A stretch of 64,000 bases of DNA from JBPESP01 sp051710585 (lineage in GTDB: Bacteria; Pseudomonadota; Gammaproteobacteria; Enterobacterales; Enterobacteriaceae): assembly GCA_051710585.1 (NCBI GenBank), contig JBPESP010000004.1, positions 180,968 through 244,967 of the forward strand, in the 5' to 3' direction. The translations under genes and the position numbers were made by a program. Below, one piece after another: positions 18,716 to 28,559 of this stretch. The notes under the pieces are model-generated. The model was given only the letters and a program-made list of their open reading frames with translations, was not told the DNA's origin and did no database searches. Numbering within the stretch: position 1 is the first letter of the stretch; every line of letters starts with the position of its first letter.

Positions 18716-20488
18716 ATGTTTTTGCCGACAAAAAAGTTTGACGCAATAGTAATCGGTGCAGGAGGGGCAGGCATGCGTGCAGCACTACAGATATCCCAGA
18801 TGGGACTCTCCTGCGCGTTAATTTCAAAAGTTTTTCCTACACGCTCCCATACAGTGTCAGCGCAGGGCGGCATAACCGTAGCGCTTGGTAACTGCCATGA
18901 AGACGACTGGCAGTGGCATATGTATGATACGGTCAAAGGATCCGATTATATTGCCGACCAGGACGCTATTGAGTACATGTGTAAAACTGGCCCGGAAGCG
19001 GTGCTGGAACTGGAGCATATGGGACTACCATTTTCCCGTTTTAACAACGGGCGTATCTACCAGCGTCCGTTTGGCGGGCAATCACTTAATTACGGTGCCG
19101 AACAAGCTGCTCGCACAGCCGCCGCCGCAGACCGGACTGGACATGCGCTACTACATACGCTCTATCAACAAAATCTGAAAAACTACACTACTATCTTTTC
19201 TGAGTGGTACTCTCTCGATCTGGTAAAAAACCAGAATGGCGGCATTGTAGGTTGCACCGCGCTATGTATTGAAACTGGTGAAGTGGTATATTTCAGGGCG
19301 CGTGCGACAATTTTAGCCACCGGCGGCGCCGGTCGCATTTATCAATCCACAACAAATGCCCACATCAATACCGGTGACGGTGTTGGCATGGCACTGCGTG
19401 CCGGAGTGCCAGTCCAGGATATGGAAATGTGGCAGTTTCACCCCACTGGTATCGCAGGTGTCGGGGTACTGGTCACCGAAGGTTGTCGCGGTGAAGGCGG
19501 TTACCTTGTGAACAAGCACGGCGAGCGTTTTATGGAACGTTACGCGCCAAATACTAAAGATTTGGCGGGCCGTGATGTTGTCGCAAGATCTATTATGATT
19601 GAAATCCGTGAAGGCCGCGGCTGTGAGGAGGAGGGGTCTTGGGGTGTGCACGTTAAACTGAAACTGGACCATTTAGGAAAAGAGGTTCTTGAATCACGTT
19701 TGCCGGGGATACTTGAACTGTCACGCATGTTCGCCCACGTGGATCCGGTGAAGGAAGCGATTCCGGTCATTCCCACCTGCCATTATATGATGGGGGGGAT
19801 CCCCACCAAAGTAACCGGTCAAGCGATCACTATCAACAAGCAGGGTGAAGACGTGGTTATTCCCGGTCTATTCGCGATAGGTGAAATCGCCTGTGTCTCA
19901 GTACATGGCGCTAACCGCCTGGGTGGTAATTCATTGTTGGATCTGGTGGTGTTCGGCCGCGCGGTGGGAATTCATTTACAGGAGTCGCTGAGGGAGCAGG
20001 GACCAATGCACGATGCCAGCAACGACGATATCGAGGCGTCCATGAGCCGCTATCACCGTTGGAACAATAATCGCAGCGGAGAAAATCCAGTCGAAATCCG
20101 AAAAGCGCTGCAGGCTTGTATGCAAAACAACTTCTCGGTATTCCGAGACGGGGATGCTATGGCCAAAGGGTTGACGGAGCTTAAGGAGATCCGCGAACGT
20201 TTACATCATGCCCGTCTTGATGACATCTCTACGGAATTCAATACCCAGCGCGTAGAATGCCTGGAGCTAGATAACCTAATGGAAACTGCTTACTCCACTG
20301 CGTTGGCCGCAAATTTCCGTACTGAAAGCCGCGGTGCTCATAGCCGTTTCGACTTCCCGGAGCGTGACGATGAAAACTGGCTGTGCCACTCGCTTTATTT
20401 ACCCGAAAGCGGCAGGATGACGCGTCGCAAGGTTAATATGCAGCCAACATTACGTTCATCGTTCCCGCCGACAGTGCGTACCTACTAG
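18716..20488 (+). CDS. sdhA: Succinate dehydrogenase flavoprotein subunit
   Basis: The product has 590 residues (E. coli 588). It oxidises succinate to fumarate with covalently bound FAD on the cytoplasmic side of complex II. The FAD-binding VIGAGGAGMRAAL lies near residue 11. The flavin-linked His is in RSHTVSAQGG (about residue 45). The substrate loop HPTGIAGVGVLVTEGCRGEGG and the catalytic Arg region RLGGNSLLDLVVFGR are intact, and the C-terminus PTVRTY is complete. Its start is 3 bases after sdhD. All domains are present and there is no sign of decay. Confidence 0.99.
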   Translation: MFLPTKKFDAIVIGAGGAGMRAALQISQMGLSCALISKVFPTRSHTVSAQGGITVALGNCHEDDWQWHMYDTVKGSDYIADQDAIEYMCKTGPEAVLELEHMGLPFSRFNNGRIYQRPFGGQSLNYGAEQAARTAAAADRTGHALLHTLYQQNLKNYTTIFSEWYSLDLVKNQNGGIVGCTALCIETGEVVYFRARATILATGGAGRIYQSTTNAHINTGDGVGMALRAGVPVQDMEMWQFHPTGIAGVGVLVTEGCRGEGGYLVNKHGERFMERYAPNTKDLAGRDVVARSIMIEIREGRGCEEEGSWGVHVKLKLDHLGKEVLESRLPGILELSRMFAHVDPVKEAIPVIPTCHYMMGGIPTKVTGQAITINKQGEDVVIPGLFAIGEIACVSVHGANRLGGNSLLDLVVFGRAVGIHLQESLREQGPMHDASNDDIEASMSRYHRWNNNRSGENPVEIRKALQACMQNNFSVFRDGDAMAKGLTELKEIRERLHHARLDDISTEFNTQRVECLELDNLMETAYSTALAANFRTESRGAHSRFDFPERDDENWLCHSLYLPESGRMTRRKVNMQPTLRSSFPPTVRTY

Positions 20489-20503
20489 GCTGAAGGATGA
20501 ATC

Positions 20504-21220
20504 ATGAAGGTTAAATTTTCTATCTATCGCTACAATCCCGATGTCGATAATAAACCACACATGCAGGACTACACTCTCACCGTGAAGGTGGGGCGCGATA
20601 TGATGCTGCTGGATGCCTTAATCCAACTTAAAGAGCAGGATCCAAGTCTGTCATTCCGCCGCTCCTGCCGCGAAGGTGTTTGCGGCTCGGATGGGGTTAA
20701 TATGAATGGTAAAAATGGTTTGGCGTGCATAACGCCACTGTCGATGCTACTCAATGGTGGGCATAAAATTGTTATTCGTCCGCTACCCGGACAGCCAGTC
20801 ATCCGTGATTTAGTGGTAGATATGAAGCAGTTCTTCTCCCAGTACGAGAAGATCAAGCCCTTCTTAATAAACAACGGGCATAATCCGCCGGCACGTGAGT
20901 ATCTACAATTACCGAAACAGCGCGCTAAGCTGGACGGACTGTATGAATGTATTCTCTGCGCCTGCTGTTCCACGTCCTGCCCGTCTTTCTGGTGGAACCC
21001 CGATAAATTTATCGGACCGGCGGGTCTTCTGGCTTCCTATCGTTTTCTTATCGACAACCGCGATACCCATAAACAGGCACGGTTAAATGATTTAAACGAT
21101 GCTTTCAGTGTTTTCCGCTGTCATAGCATCATGAATTGCATCAGCGTTTGCCCCAAAGGACTTAATCCCACTAAGGCTATCGGTTATATCAAGAGTATGC
21201 TGATGAACTATAGCGCCTAA
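20504..21220 (+). CDS. sdhB: Succinate dehydrogenase iron-sulfur subunit
   Basis: The product has 238 residues, as in E. coli. It passes electrons from the flavin to ubiquinone through three iron-sulfur clusters. The [2Fe-2S] cluster ligands are in SCREGVCGSDG and NGLAC; Asp replaces the usual third Cys, as in E. coli. The [4Fe-4S] and [3Fe-4S] ligands are in CILCACCSTSCPSFWW and in CHSIMNCISVCPKG. The start follows aaggatgaatc, 15 bases after sdhA. It is the last sdh gene; a 203-base gap with an inverted repeat separates it from sucA. Confidence 0.99.
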   Translation: MKVKFSIYRYNPDVDNKPHMQDYTLTVKVGRDMMLLDALIQLKEQDPSLSFRRSCREGVCGSDGVNMNGKNGLACITPLSMLLNGGHKIVIRPLPGQPVIRDLVVDMKQFFSQYEKIKPFLINNGHNPPAREYLQLPKQRAKLDGLYECILCACCSTSCPSFWWNPDKFIGPAGLLASYRFLIDNRDTHKQARLNDLNDAFSVFRCHSIMNCISVCPKGLNPTKAIGYIKSMLMNYSA

Positions 21221-21423
21221 TAGGTGTGATCTTTATGTAGAGGAGAAGGCGGGACAAAAAAACCTTTAAAAACAGGTGCAAAACCCTCGTTGCCAACCGC
21301 TTTTAAAGGTTCCTTCAGTTAAAGATAACTTCGTGGAGGAATCCACTGGCTGAATCACTTATATATTATCCAATAATGAGTTAATCATAGTGAAAACTAA
21401 AGCTTTAAGAAGCTTAAGGGGTC
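21221..21423 (+). promoter_or_regulatory. sdhB-sucA intergenic region with 11-bp inverted repeat
   Basis: The arms aacctttaaaa (21261-21271) and ttttaaaggtt (21301-21311) are perfect reverse complements separated by 29 bases. In E. coli this interval carries a weak internal suc promoter and mRNA processing sites, so the hairpin may modulate read-through or stability of the sdh-suc message. No clear promoter hexamers are seen. Confidence 0.5.
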
Positions 21424-24237
21424 ATGATGCAGAATGGCACAATGAAGGTATGGCTAAATTCCTCCTATCTGGCTGGCGCAAATCAGTCCTATATAGAGCA
21501 GCTCTATGAAGATTTTTTGACGGATCCTAATTCTGTCGATGCAAGCTGGAGTTTAATATTTAAACAGCTAGCGACCGCGGGCGTAAACCCTGATCAGCCC
21601 CACTCCAAAACGCGGGAATATTTCCATCGTCTGGCAAAAGATGGCACACGCTATACCGCCTCGGTCAATGATCCGGATATCGACTCAAAGCAAGTGAAAG
21701 TCATGCAGCTCATTAATGCTTTCCGTTTCTACGGACATCAGCATGCCAATGTAGATCCTCTGAAGCTATGGAAAAAAAAAATGGTTCCTGATCTTGATCC
21801 CGCTTTTTATAACCTCACAAAAGCTGATTTCCAGAAAACTTTCAACCTGGGGTCCTTCGCTATCGGTAGTCGTGATCCCATGAAATTAGCGGATTTATAT
21901 GAGGCGCTGAAAAAGACCTATTGTGCTACCATCGGGGTCGAGTATATGCACATCACCAATACTGAAGAAAAACGCTGGATCCAGCAACGTATCGAGTTGC
22001 TGGCGAGCCGACCAAGTTTTAGTCGCAGCGAAAAAATGCGTTTTCTAGCTGAATTGACTGCGGCGGAAGGGATTGAACACTATCTAGGCACCAAGTTCCC
22101 GGGCGCTAAGCGCTTTTCGCTGGAAGGCAGCGATGCGCTTATTCCAATGTTAAAAGAGATGGTGCGCTATGCTGGCAACAGCGGCACACGGGAAGTAGTG
22201 ATAGGCATGGCACATCGTGGCCGCCTGAACGTCCTGGTCAATGTGCTGGGTAAAAAGCCACGGGACCTATTCGACGAGTTTACTGGCAAACATAAAGCGC
22301 AGCTGGGCAGTGGTGACGTAAAATACCACCAGGGCTTTTCCTCCGACGTCGAAATAGAGGGTAGACTTGTGCATTTGGCGTTAGCATTCAACCCCTCTCA
22401 TCTTGAGATCGTAAGTCCGGTAGTCATGGGCTCAGTTCGAGCACGTATCGATCGGTTGAATGGGCAAAGCAGCAGTATGATACTACCGATCACGCTGCAC
22501 GGCGATGCTGCTATTAGTGGCCAAGGCGTAGTGCAGGAAACGTTTAACATGTCTAAAGCGCGCGGTTACGACGTGGGGGGGGCGGTGCGTGTTGTTATTA
22601 ATAATCAGGTAGGTTTTACTACATCCAATCTTCATGATGTACGCTCCACCCAGTACTGTACCGATATCGCTAAGATGGTAGAGGCGCCGATCTTTCATGT
22701 AAATGCCGATGATCCTGAAGCAGTAGTCTTCGTCACCCGCGTGGCATTAGATTTCCGCAATACCTTCAAGCGCGACGTCATGATCGATTTAGTGTGCTAT
22801 CGCCGCCACGGCCATAATGAAGCTGACGAGCCGAGTGCTACCCAGCCGTTGATGTACCAGAAGATAAAAAAACACCCCACGCCTCGTAAAATATATGCTA
22901 AGCGCCTAGAACAAGACGGTATTATAACCCTAACTGACGCCACTAAACAGGTTAATATATTCCGTGTTGCGTTAGATCAAGGCGAGTGTGTAGTGAAAGA
23001 GTTGCGGAAAATAAATAGGCATTCTTTCACCTGGCAGGGCTACCTTAATCATGACTGGGATGAAGAGTACCACAGCAAAGTGGAAACTAAGCATTTGCAA
23101 TCGCTGGCACAGCGTATCAGTGAAGTACCAGCTGATGTCGAAATGCAGCCGCGGGTTTCCAAGATTTATCACGATCGCGGCGCAATGGCTCGTGGTGAAA
23201 AGCTTTTTGATTGGGGCGGCGCTGAGACGCTGGCTTACGCCACGCTACTGGATAAGAAGATCCCCATCCGCCTGTCAGGAGAGGACACTGCCCGCGGCAC
23301 GTTTTTCCATCGCCACGCGGTGGTGCATAATCAGAAGAATGGCTCTAGCTATACACCGTTAGCGCATATACACGACGCTCAGGGCAGCTTCCGTGTTTGG
23401 GATTCGGTGTTATCAGAAGAAGCAGCGCTGGCGTTTGAATACGGTTACGCCAGCGCTGCGCCGCATACTTTAGTAATATGGGAAGCGCAGTTTGGCGACT
23501 TCGCTAACGGTGCCCAAATAGTCATTGATCAATTTATTAGTTCCGGCGAGCAGAAATGGGGACGAATGTGTGGGCTAGTGATGCTGCTACCTCACGGCTA
23601 TGAAGGGCAGGGACCGGAACACTCCTCTGCCCGTTTAGAGCGCTATCTTCAACTATGCGCGGAAAAAAATATGCAGGTCTGCATCCCTTCAACACCAGCG
23701 CAAGTCTATCATATGCTGCGTCGTCAAGCGCTATGCAATATGCGCCGACCGCTGATTATCATGACGCCAAAGTCGCTGTTACGTCATCCGCTGGCTATCT
23801 CATCGCTTGATGAATTGGCTAACGGTACATTCCAGCACGTCATTGGCGAAATAGACAATCTCAACCAGAAGGGTATTAAACGCATCGTGATATGTTCCGG
23901 TAAAGTCTACTATGATCTCTTGGATCAACGACGTAAAAACGGCCAGCAGGACGTGGCTATTGTGCGTATCGAGCAGCTCTATCCGTTTCCGCTACAGGCT
24001 ATTCTAGAGGTGATAACTCCCTATGCGCATGTGGAGGATTTCGTTTGGTGCCAGGAAGAGCCGAAGAATCAGGGCGCCTGGTATTGTAGCCAGCACCATT
24101 TCCGCAAAGTGATATTCGCCGGTGCCTCACTGAATTATGTAGGCCGGCCAGCTTCCGCCTCGCCATCAGCGGGGTATATTTCTGTGCATAAGATCCAGCA
24201 GAAAAATCTTATCAATGAGGCGCTAAACGTTAGTTAA
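21424..24237 (+). CDS. sucA: 2-oxoglutarate dehydrogenase E1 component
   Basis: The product has 937 residues (E. coli 933). It decarboxylates 2-oxoglutarate using thiamine diphosphate and transfers the succinyl group to lipoyl-SucB. The N-terminal motif SYLAGANQSYIEQLYEDFL, the substrate-binding VVIGMAHRGRLNVL and the ThDP/Mg site (GDAAISGQG followed by VINNQVGFTTSN) are intact. The C-terminal transketolase-like half is complete (LSGEDTARGTFFHRHAV, LLPHGYEGQGPEHSSARLER). Two adjacent Met codons open the frame; the second matches the E. coli start (MQN). It is cotranscribed with sucB 16 bases downstream. Confidence 0.99.
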   Translation: MMQNGTMKVWLNSSYLAGANQSYIEQLYEDFLTDPNSVDASWSLIFKQLATAGVNPDQPHSKTREYFHRLAKDGTRYTASVNDPDIDSKQVKVMQLINAFRFYGHQHANVDPLKLWKKKMVPDLDPAFYNLTKADFQKTFNLGSFAIGSRDPMKLADLYEALKKTYCATIGVEYMHITNTEEKRWIQQRIELLASRPSFSRSEKMRFLAELTAAEGIEHYLGTKFPGAKRFSLEGSDALIPMLKEMVRYAGNSGTREVVIGMAHRGRLNVLVNVLGKKPRDLFDEFTGKHKAQLGSGDVKYHQGFSSDVEIEGRLVHLALAFNPSHLEIVSPVVMGSVRARIDRLNGQSSSMILPITLHGDAAISGQGVVQETFNMSKARGYDVGGAVRVVINNQVGFTTSNLHDVRSTQYCTDIAKMVEAPIFHVNADDPEAVVFVTRVALDFRNTFKRDVMIDLVCYRRHGHNEADEPSATQPLMYQKIKKHPTPRKIYAKRLEQDGIITLTDATKQVNIFRVALDQGECVVKELRKINRHSFTWQGYLNHDWDEEYHSKVETKHLQSLAQRISEVPADVEMQPRVSKIYHDRGAMARGEKLFDWGGAETLAYATLLDKKIPIRLSGEDTARGTFFHRHAVVHNQKNGSSYTPLAHIHDAQGSFRVWDSVLSEEAALAFEYGYASAAPHTLVIWEAQFGDFANGAQIVIDQFISSGEQKWGRMCGLVMLLPHGYEGQGPEHSSARLERYLQLCAEKNMQVCIPSTPAQVYHMLRRQALCNMRRPLIIMTPKSLLRHPLAISSLDELANGTFQHVIGEIDNLNQKGIKRIVICSGKVYYDLLDQRRKNGQQDVAIVRIEQLYPFPLQAILEVITPYAHVEDFVWCQEEPKNQGAWYCSQHHFRKVIFAGASLNYVGRPASASPSAGYISVHKIQQKNLINEALNVS

Positions 24238-24253
24238 TAATTAAGGATAGAGA

Positions 24254-25456
24254 ATGAGTAGTATAGATATTCTTGTTCCAGAGCTGCCTGAATCGGTCGC
24301 GGATGCCACTATTGCTACTTGGTATAAAAAACCCGGTGACAGTGTTCAGCGCAATGAAGTTCTGGTCGATATTGAAACAGACAAAGTAATACTAGAAGTT
24401 TCCGCCCCTGAAGCTGGCGTTCTGGAAACATTGTTAGAAGACGAAGGCGCTACTGTGACCGCTCATCAAGTATTGGGACATCTGCGCCCGGGAGAAAAAA
24501 CCAAACAGGCCACAACAGAGAAGTCTAAGGACCAGGAGTCCACACCAGCCCAGCGCCATACCGCAGATCTGGAAGAGGGAAACAACGACGCGCTGAGCCC
24601 CGCCATCCGCCGCCTCATCGCTGAGCACAATCTTAATTCTGAAGCGATTAAAGGCAGCGCCGTAGGAGGACGTCTGACTCGTGAAGATATTGAAAAACAT
24701 ATCGCTGGCCTCCAGAACGTGCCTCAGGAAAACACTCCTGGACCGATGTTCGATAACCGCAGTGAAAAACGCGTTCCAATGACTCGCTTGCGTAAGCGCG
24801 TAGCTGAACGTCTGCTAGAAACAAAAAACAATACCGCCATGTTAACCACCTTCAATGAGGTAAACATGCAACCTGTGATAGGCCTGCGTAGGGAGTACGG
24901 CACCGCGTTTGAAAAACGCCACGGTATCTGTCTTGGCTTCATGTCCTTCTATATCAAAGCAGTGCTGGAAGCGTTGAAACGTTTCCCGGAAGTGAACGCT
25001 TCTATTGATGGTAAGGATATTGTTTACCGTAACTATTTTGACGTCAGCATCGCAGTATCTACGCCTCGCGGACTGGTAACGCCAGTACTGAAAGATATTG
25101 ATACGCTGTGTATGGCCAATATCGAGAAAAAAATAAAGGAACTAGCTATTAAGGGACGCGAGGGCAAACTAAAAGTTGAAGAGCTGACAGGCGGTAACTT
25201 TACCATTACTAACGGCGGCATCTTTGGATCATTGATGTCTACGCCTATCATCAATCCGCCACAAAGCGCAATCCTTGGCATGCATGCCATTAAGGATCGA
25301 CCGATGGCGGTAGGAGGGCAGGTGGTCATTCTGCCGATGATGTATCTAGCGCTATCTTATGATCATAGGCTTATCGACGGGAAAGAATCCGTCAGTTTTC
25401 TGGTGATGGTGAAAGAGATCTTGGAAGATCCTACCCGCCTGTTACTGGACGTTTAG
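24254..25456 (+). CDS. sucB: Dihydrolipoyl succinyltransferase, E2 of 2-oxoglutarate dehydrogenase
   Basis: The product has 400 residues (E. coli 405). It forms the 24-mer core of the complex and moves the succinyl group to CoA. The lipoyl domain spans residues 2-78 with the lipoylated Lys in IETDKV (about residue 44). The peripheral subunit-binding domain is at about 113-150 (LSPAIRRLIAEHNL, GGRLTREDIEKH) and the acyltransferase domain at about 170-400, with the catalytic SYDHRLIDG near residue 371. The linker before the catalytic domain is a little shorter than in E. coli. Ribosome site aaggatag precedes the start. The partner E3 (Lpd) is not in the window. Confidence 0.99.
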   Translation: MSSIDILVPELPESVADATIATWYKKPGDSVQRNEVLVDIETDKVILEVSAPEAGVLETLLEDEGATVTAHQVLGHLRPGEKTKQATTEKSKDQESTPAQRHTADLEEGNNDALSPAIRRLIAEHNLNSEAIKGSAVGGRLTREDIEKHIAGLQNVPQENTPGPMFDNRSEKRVPMTRLRKRVAERLLETKNNTAMLTTFNEVNMQPVIGLRREYGTAFEKRHGICLGFMSFYIKAVLEALKRFPEVNASIDGKDIVYRNYFDVSIAVSTPRGLVTPVLKDIDTLCMANIEKKIKELAIKGREGKLKVEELTGGNFTITNGGIFGSLMSTPIINPPQSAILGMHAIKDRPMAVGGQVVILPMMYLALSYDHRLIDGKESVSFLVMVKEILEDPTRLLLDV

Positions 25457-25571
25457 TGTATGACGATGGCGGACTTAGCGATACCGCTCCAGGTAAACAG
25501 TTTTTATACTTAATTATGGCGATGCGCTCGAACGGCATTAATACTTTCCAGACTAAAATAGAAATAAAATC

Positions 25572-26738
25572 ATGAATTTACACGAATATCAGGCAAAAAA
25601 TCTGTTTTCTCGGTATGGGGTCCCTTCCCCGATAGGTTACTCCTGCAGCACGCCGCTTGAAGCAGAAGAGTCCGCTTTAAAAATCAGTGCAGGCCCCTGG
25701 GTGGTGAAATGCCAGGTGCATGCGGGTGGCCGCGGTAAATCTGGTGGCGTAAAAATACTGAAGTCGAAAGAAGAGATTCGCACTTTTGCAGAGCAGTGGC
25801 TTGGTAAGCGTCTGGTTACCTATCAGACGGACGCCCTGGGACAGCCGGTCAATCAGATTCTGGTGGAAGCAGCCACCGATATCGCTAAAGAGCTTTATCT
25901 GGGCGCGATCGTCGATAGCGATATGCGCCGCGTGGTATTTATGGCGTCCACCGAAGGAGGCGTAGAAATTGAAAAGGTGGCTGAAGAGACGCCGGACCTA
26001 ATTCATAAAATAGCTCTAGACCCGCTTACGGGGCCACAACCTTATCAGGGGCGTACGCTGGCGTTTAAACTGGGCTTAAGCGGCAATCAGGTTTCTCAGT
26101 TCAGTAAAATTTTTATGGGCCTAGCAACTCTATTCTTAGAGTGTGATTTAGCGCTGCTGGAAATCAACCCCCTAGCGATAAGCAGCACTGGCGATCTTAT
26201 TTGTCTTGACGGTAAATTAAGCGCCGATGTTAATGGATTATTCCGGCAACCAGAGCTGCGCGAGATGCGTGATTACAGTCAAGAAGACGAACGTGAAGCG
26301 CATGCCGTCCACTGCGGGCTAAACTATGTAGCGCTAGCTGGTAATATCGGCTGTATAGTGAACGGAGCCGGCTTAGCAATGGGGACAATGGATATTATCA
26401 AACTCCATGGCGGCGAACCAGCTAACTTCCTTGACGTTGGCGGAAGCGTCACGAAAGATCAAGTCACTGAAGCGTTCAAAATTATTTTATCAGATGAAAA
26501 GGTCAAAGCGGTTCTAGTCAATATCTTTGGTGGCATCGTCCGCTGTGATTTAATTGCCGACGGCATCATCAGTGCTGTATCCAAGGTAAGCGTTAGCGTC
26601 CCTGTTGTGGTCCGTCTGGAAGGGAATAACGCTGAATTAGGCTCTAAAATTTTAGCGGATAGTGGACTGAACATTATCTCTGCCACGAGTCTGACTGCCG
26701 CAGCTAAACAAGTTATCGCCGCTGTAGAGGGTACGTAA
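25572..26738 (+). CDS. sucC: Succinyl-CoA synthetase beta subunit
   Basis: The product has 388 residues, as in E. coli. With SucD it converts succinyl-CoA to succinate while making ATP or GTP. The N-terminal ATP-grasp domain begins MNLHEYQAKNLFSRYGVP, with QVHAGGRGKSGGVK as the nucleotide loop and EINPLAISSTGDLICLDGKL as the Mg site. The C-terminal CoA-ligase domain carries NGAGLAMGTMDIIKLHGG and VNIFGGIVRCD. The stop codon overlaps the sucD start (TAATG). A 115-base gap separates it from sucB, as in other enterobacteria. Confidence 0.99.
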   Translation: MNLHEYQAKNLFSRYGVPSPIGYSCSTPLEAEESALKISAGPWVVKCQVHAGGRGKSGGVKILKSKEEIRTFAEQWLGKRLVTYQTDALGQPVNQILVEAATDIAKELYLGAIVDSDMRRVVFMASTEGGVEIEKVAEETPDLIHKIALDPLTGPQPYQGRTLAFKLGLSGNQVSQFSKIFMGLATLFLECDLALLEINPLAISSTGDLICLDGKLSADVNGLFRQPELREMRDYSQEDEREAHAVHCGLNYVALAGNIGCIVNGAGLAMGTMDIIKLHGGEPANFLDVGGSVTKDQVTEAFKIILSDEKVKAVLVNIFGGIVRCDLIADGIISAVSKVSVSVPVVVRLEGNNAELGSKILADSGLNIISATSLTAAAKQVIAAVEGT

Positions 26739-27610
26739 TGTCTATTTTGATTGATAAAAATACTAAAGTCATTTGCCAGGGTTTTACCGGCAGCCAGGGA
26801 ACTTTCCACTCCGAACAGGCGCTGGCTTACGGCACTAAAATAGTCGGTGGCGTCACACCCACCAAAGGTGGTACTAAACATCTCGGTTTGCCGGTATTCA
26901 AGACCGTGCAAGAAGCGGTAGATAAAACTGGCGCGACGGCGTCGGTTATATACGTGCCAGCGCCGTTTTGCAAAGACTCAATACTGGAAGCTATTAATAC
27001 TGGAATTGCACTAATCATCTGCATCACCGAAGGCATCCCTACACTGGATATGTTAACGGTGAAAGCTAAGCTCGAACAAAGCAGCACGCGTATGATTGGA
27101 CCGAATTGCCCAGGCGTGATTACCCCCGGGGAATGTAAAATTGGTATTATGCCTGGACATATTCACCAGTCCGGCCGAGTAGGCATTGTGTCCCGTTCAG
27201 GCACCCTAACCTACGAAGCGGTGAAACAAACAACCGATGCCGGCCTTGGACAGTCCAGCTGCGTTGGGATCGGTGGCGACCCGATCCTCGGATCTAACTT
27301 TATCGATATCCTAAAGTTATTTGAAGAGGATCTACAGACGGAAGCTATCGTAATGATCGGCGAAATCGGCGGTAGCGCCGAAGAAGAAGCTGCATCTTAT
27401 ATCAAGGATTATATCACAAAACCAGTACTATCTTATATCGCTGGCGTCACGGCGCCGAAGTGGAAACGAATGGGACATGCCGGTGCAATTATCTCGGGCG
27501 GCAGGGGCACGGCAGATAAAAAATTTGCCGCGCTGGAAACGGCAAATGTTAAGACTGTACGAAGTCTAGCCGATATCGGTGAAAAACTAAAGTTTCTTTT
27601 ACCGAACTGA
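26738..27610 (+). CDS. sucD: Succinyl-CoA synthetase alpha subunit
   Basis: The product has 290 residues (E. coli 289). It binds CoA and carries the phosphohistidine intermediate. The CoA-binding domain holds GFTGSQGTFHSEQA and GGVTPTKGGTKHLGLPVF. The ligase domain includes GRVGIVSRSGTLTYEAV, and the active-site His lies in RMGHAGAIISGG at about residue 247. It is translationally coupled to sucC by a one-base overlap and is followed after 59 bases by a strong terminator. Confidence 0.99.
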   Translation: MSILIDKNTKVICQGFTGSQGTFHSEQALAYGTKIVGGVTPTKGGTKHLGLPVFKTVQEAVDKTGATASVIYVPAPFCKDSILEAINTGIALIICITEGIPTLDMLTVKAKLEQSSTRMIGPNCPGVITPGECKIGIMPGHIHQSGRVGIVSRSGTLTYEAVKQTTDAGLGQSSCVGIGGDPILGSNFIDILKLFEEDLQTEAIVMIGEIGGSAEEEAASYIKDYITKPVLSYIAGVTAPKWKRMGHAGAIISGGRGTADKKFAALETANVKTVRSLADIGEKLKFLLPN

Positions 27611-27669
27611 GTTTGCCCTCTTTGAAAGAGGATGAACTGGCGCCCTGGACTCTGGTAATGGCATTATCT

Positions 27670-27692
27670 AAAGCTGCCTCTGGCAGCTTTTT
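27670..27692 (+). terminator. Rho-independent terminator of the sdh-suc operon
   Basis: A perfect 9-bp stem aaagctgcc / ggcagcttt with a 3-base loop is followed by tt and a mixed stretch. In E. coli the sucD 3' UTR and its terminator yield the small RNA SdhX (RybD); whether the same happens here cannot be told, and no SdhX seed match was verified. Confidence 0.85.
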
Positions 27693-28559
27693 ACCATAAT
27701 AGCAAATAATAGAAGCAGTTTTATCTATTATCCAACAAAGAAGGGCTTATGCTTAGTCTGATACGGATGCAATGCGAATTGGATCGATACGCCTGATGAT
27801 TCAAAAAATTAAGAGCTTTAGCATGAGGTGAACAGTGCTTTCAACTAAAACACTGAAAATAACACTAAGTAACAAAATAACGGTATGATGAGAGTTATAA
27901 ATATTATATCAATAAATACGCACTATCACGCGATTCGCGTAATAAATAATATTAGCGCGCAGAAATAAATATTTCCCGCTATTATTTACATTTACTTTAA
28001 AACCGTATTTTATTAATTGCACTTTAGCAATATTTCATTTAAATTTGTTTAAACTGCCTTTTTTAAAAGCAAGTGAAATATTTTGTTAAATCAATATTTC
28101 TCTGGGCATGGCAGATTATAGTGAAACTATTTTTTTTAGAATAATTTCAGCGATGATGCAGCGTTACCTTCTGTTCATCATTAGGCGATTTTAATACCCT
28201 CGGGTCTATTGGTATTTCTTTAATTTGTCTGTAACCCCACGCCTTTCCCCTTAAGGTCCAAGGCGGCAGGCGGCTTTATAGTTATTATAAAGCCTTTTAT
28301 TATTTACTGTGCTTTTCAGCCGACACTCTTAAGAAGTGTGATAGTGGTGGTGTATTTAAAATACTTCCCGTGAGAAGCACGAAGTTATCATGTTCAATAT
28401 CCTCAAGCTACCATTATTATAGTTTTCTTTAATAGTTATATAGCATTTCCTATTTTTTACGCTGATGACGGTATAGCGTTTTTTAGTAGCCGTTAATAGA
28501 AATAGTTTCTATTTTCGTATATATAGATCTATAAAGATCTTACTAAATTTTAGTAACTT
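27693..28559. other. AT-rich spacer between sucD and cydA remnant
   Basis: No coding sequence is visible. The section 28227-28305 is GC-richer, with nested inverted repeats (cgcctt / aaggcg) leading into a clear terminator, which may mark a lost small transcript. Confidence 0.5.
28272..28305 (+). terminator. Rho-independent terminator upstream of the cydA remnant
   Basis: A perfect 9-bp stem ggctttata / tataaagcc with loop gttat is followed by ttttattattt. No gene is recognisable directly upstream, so it terminates either an unrecognised short RNA or a gene that has vanished. Confidence 0.65.
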
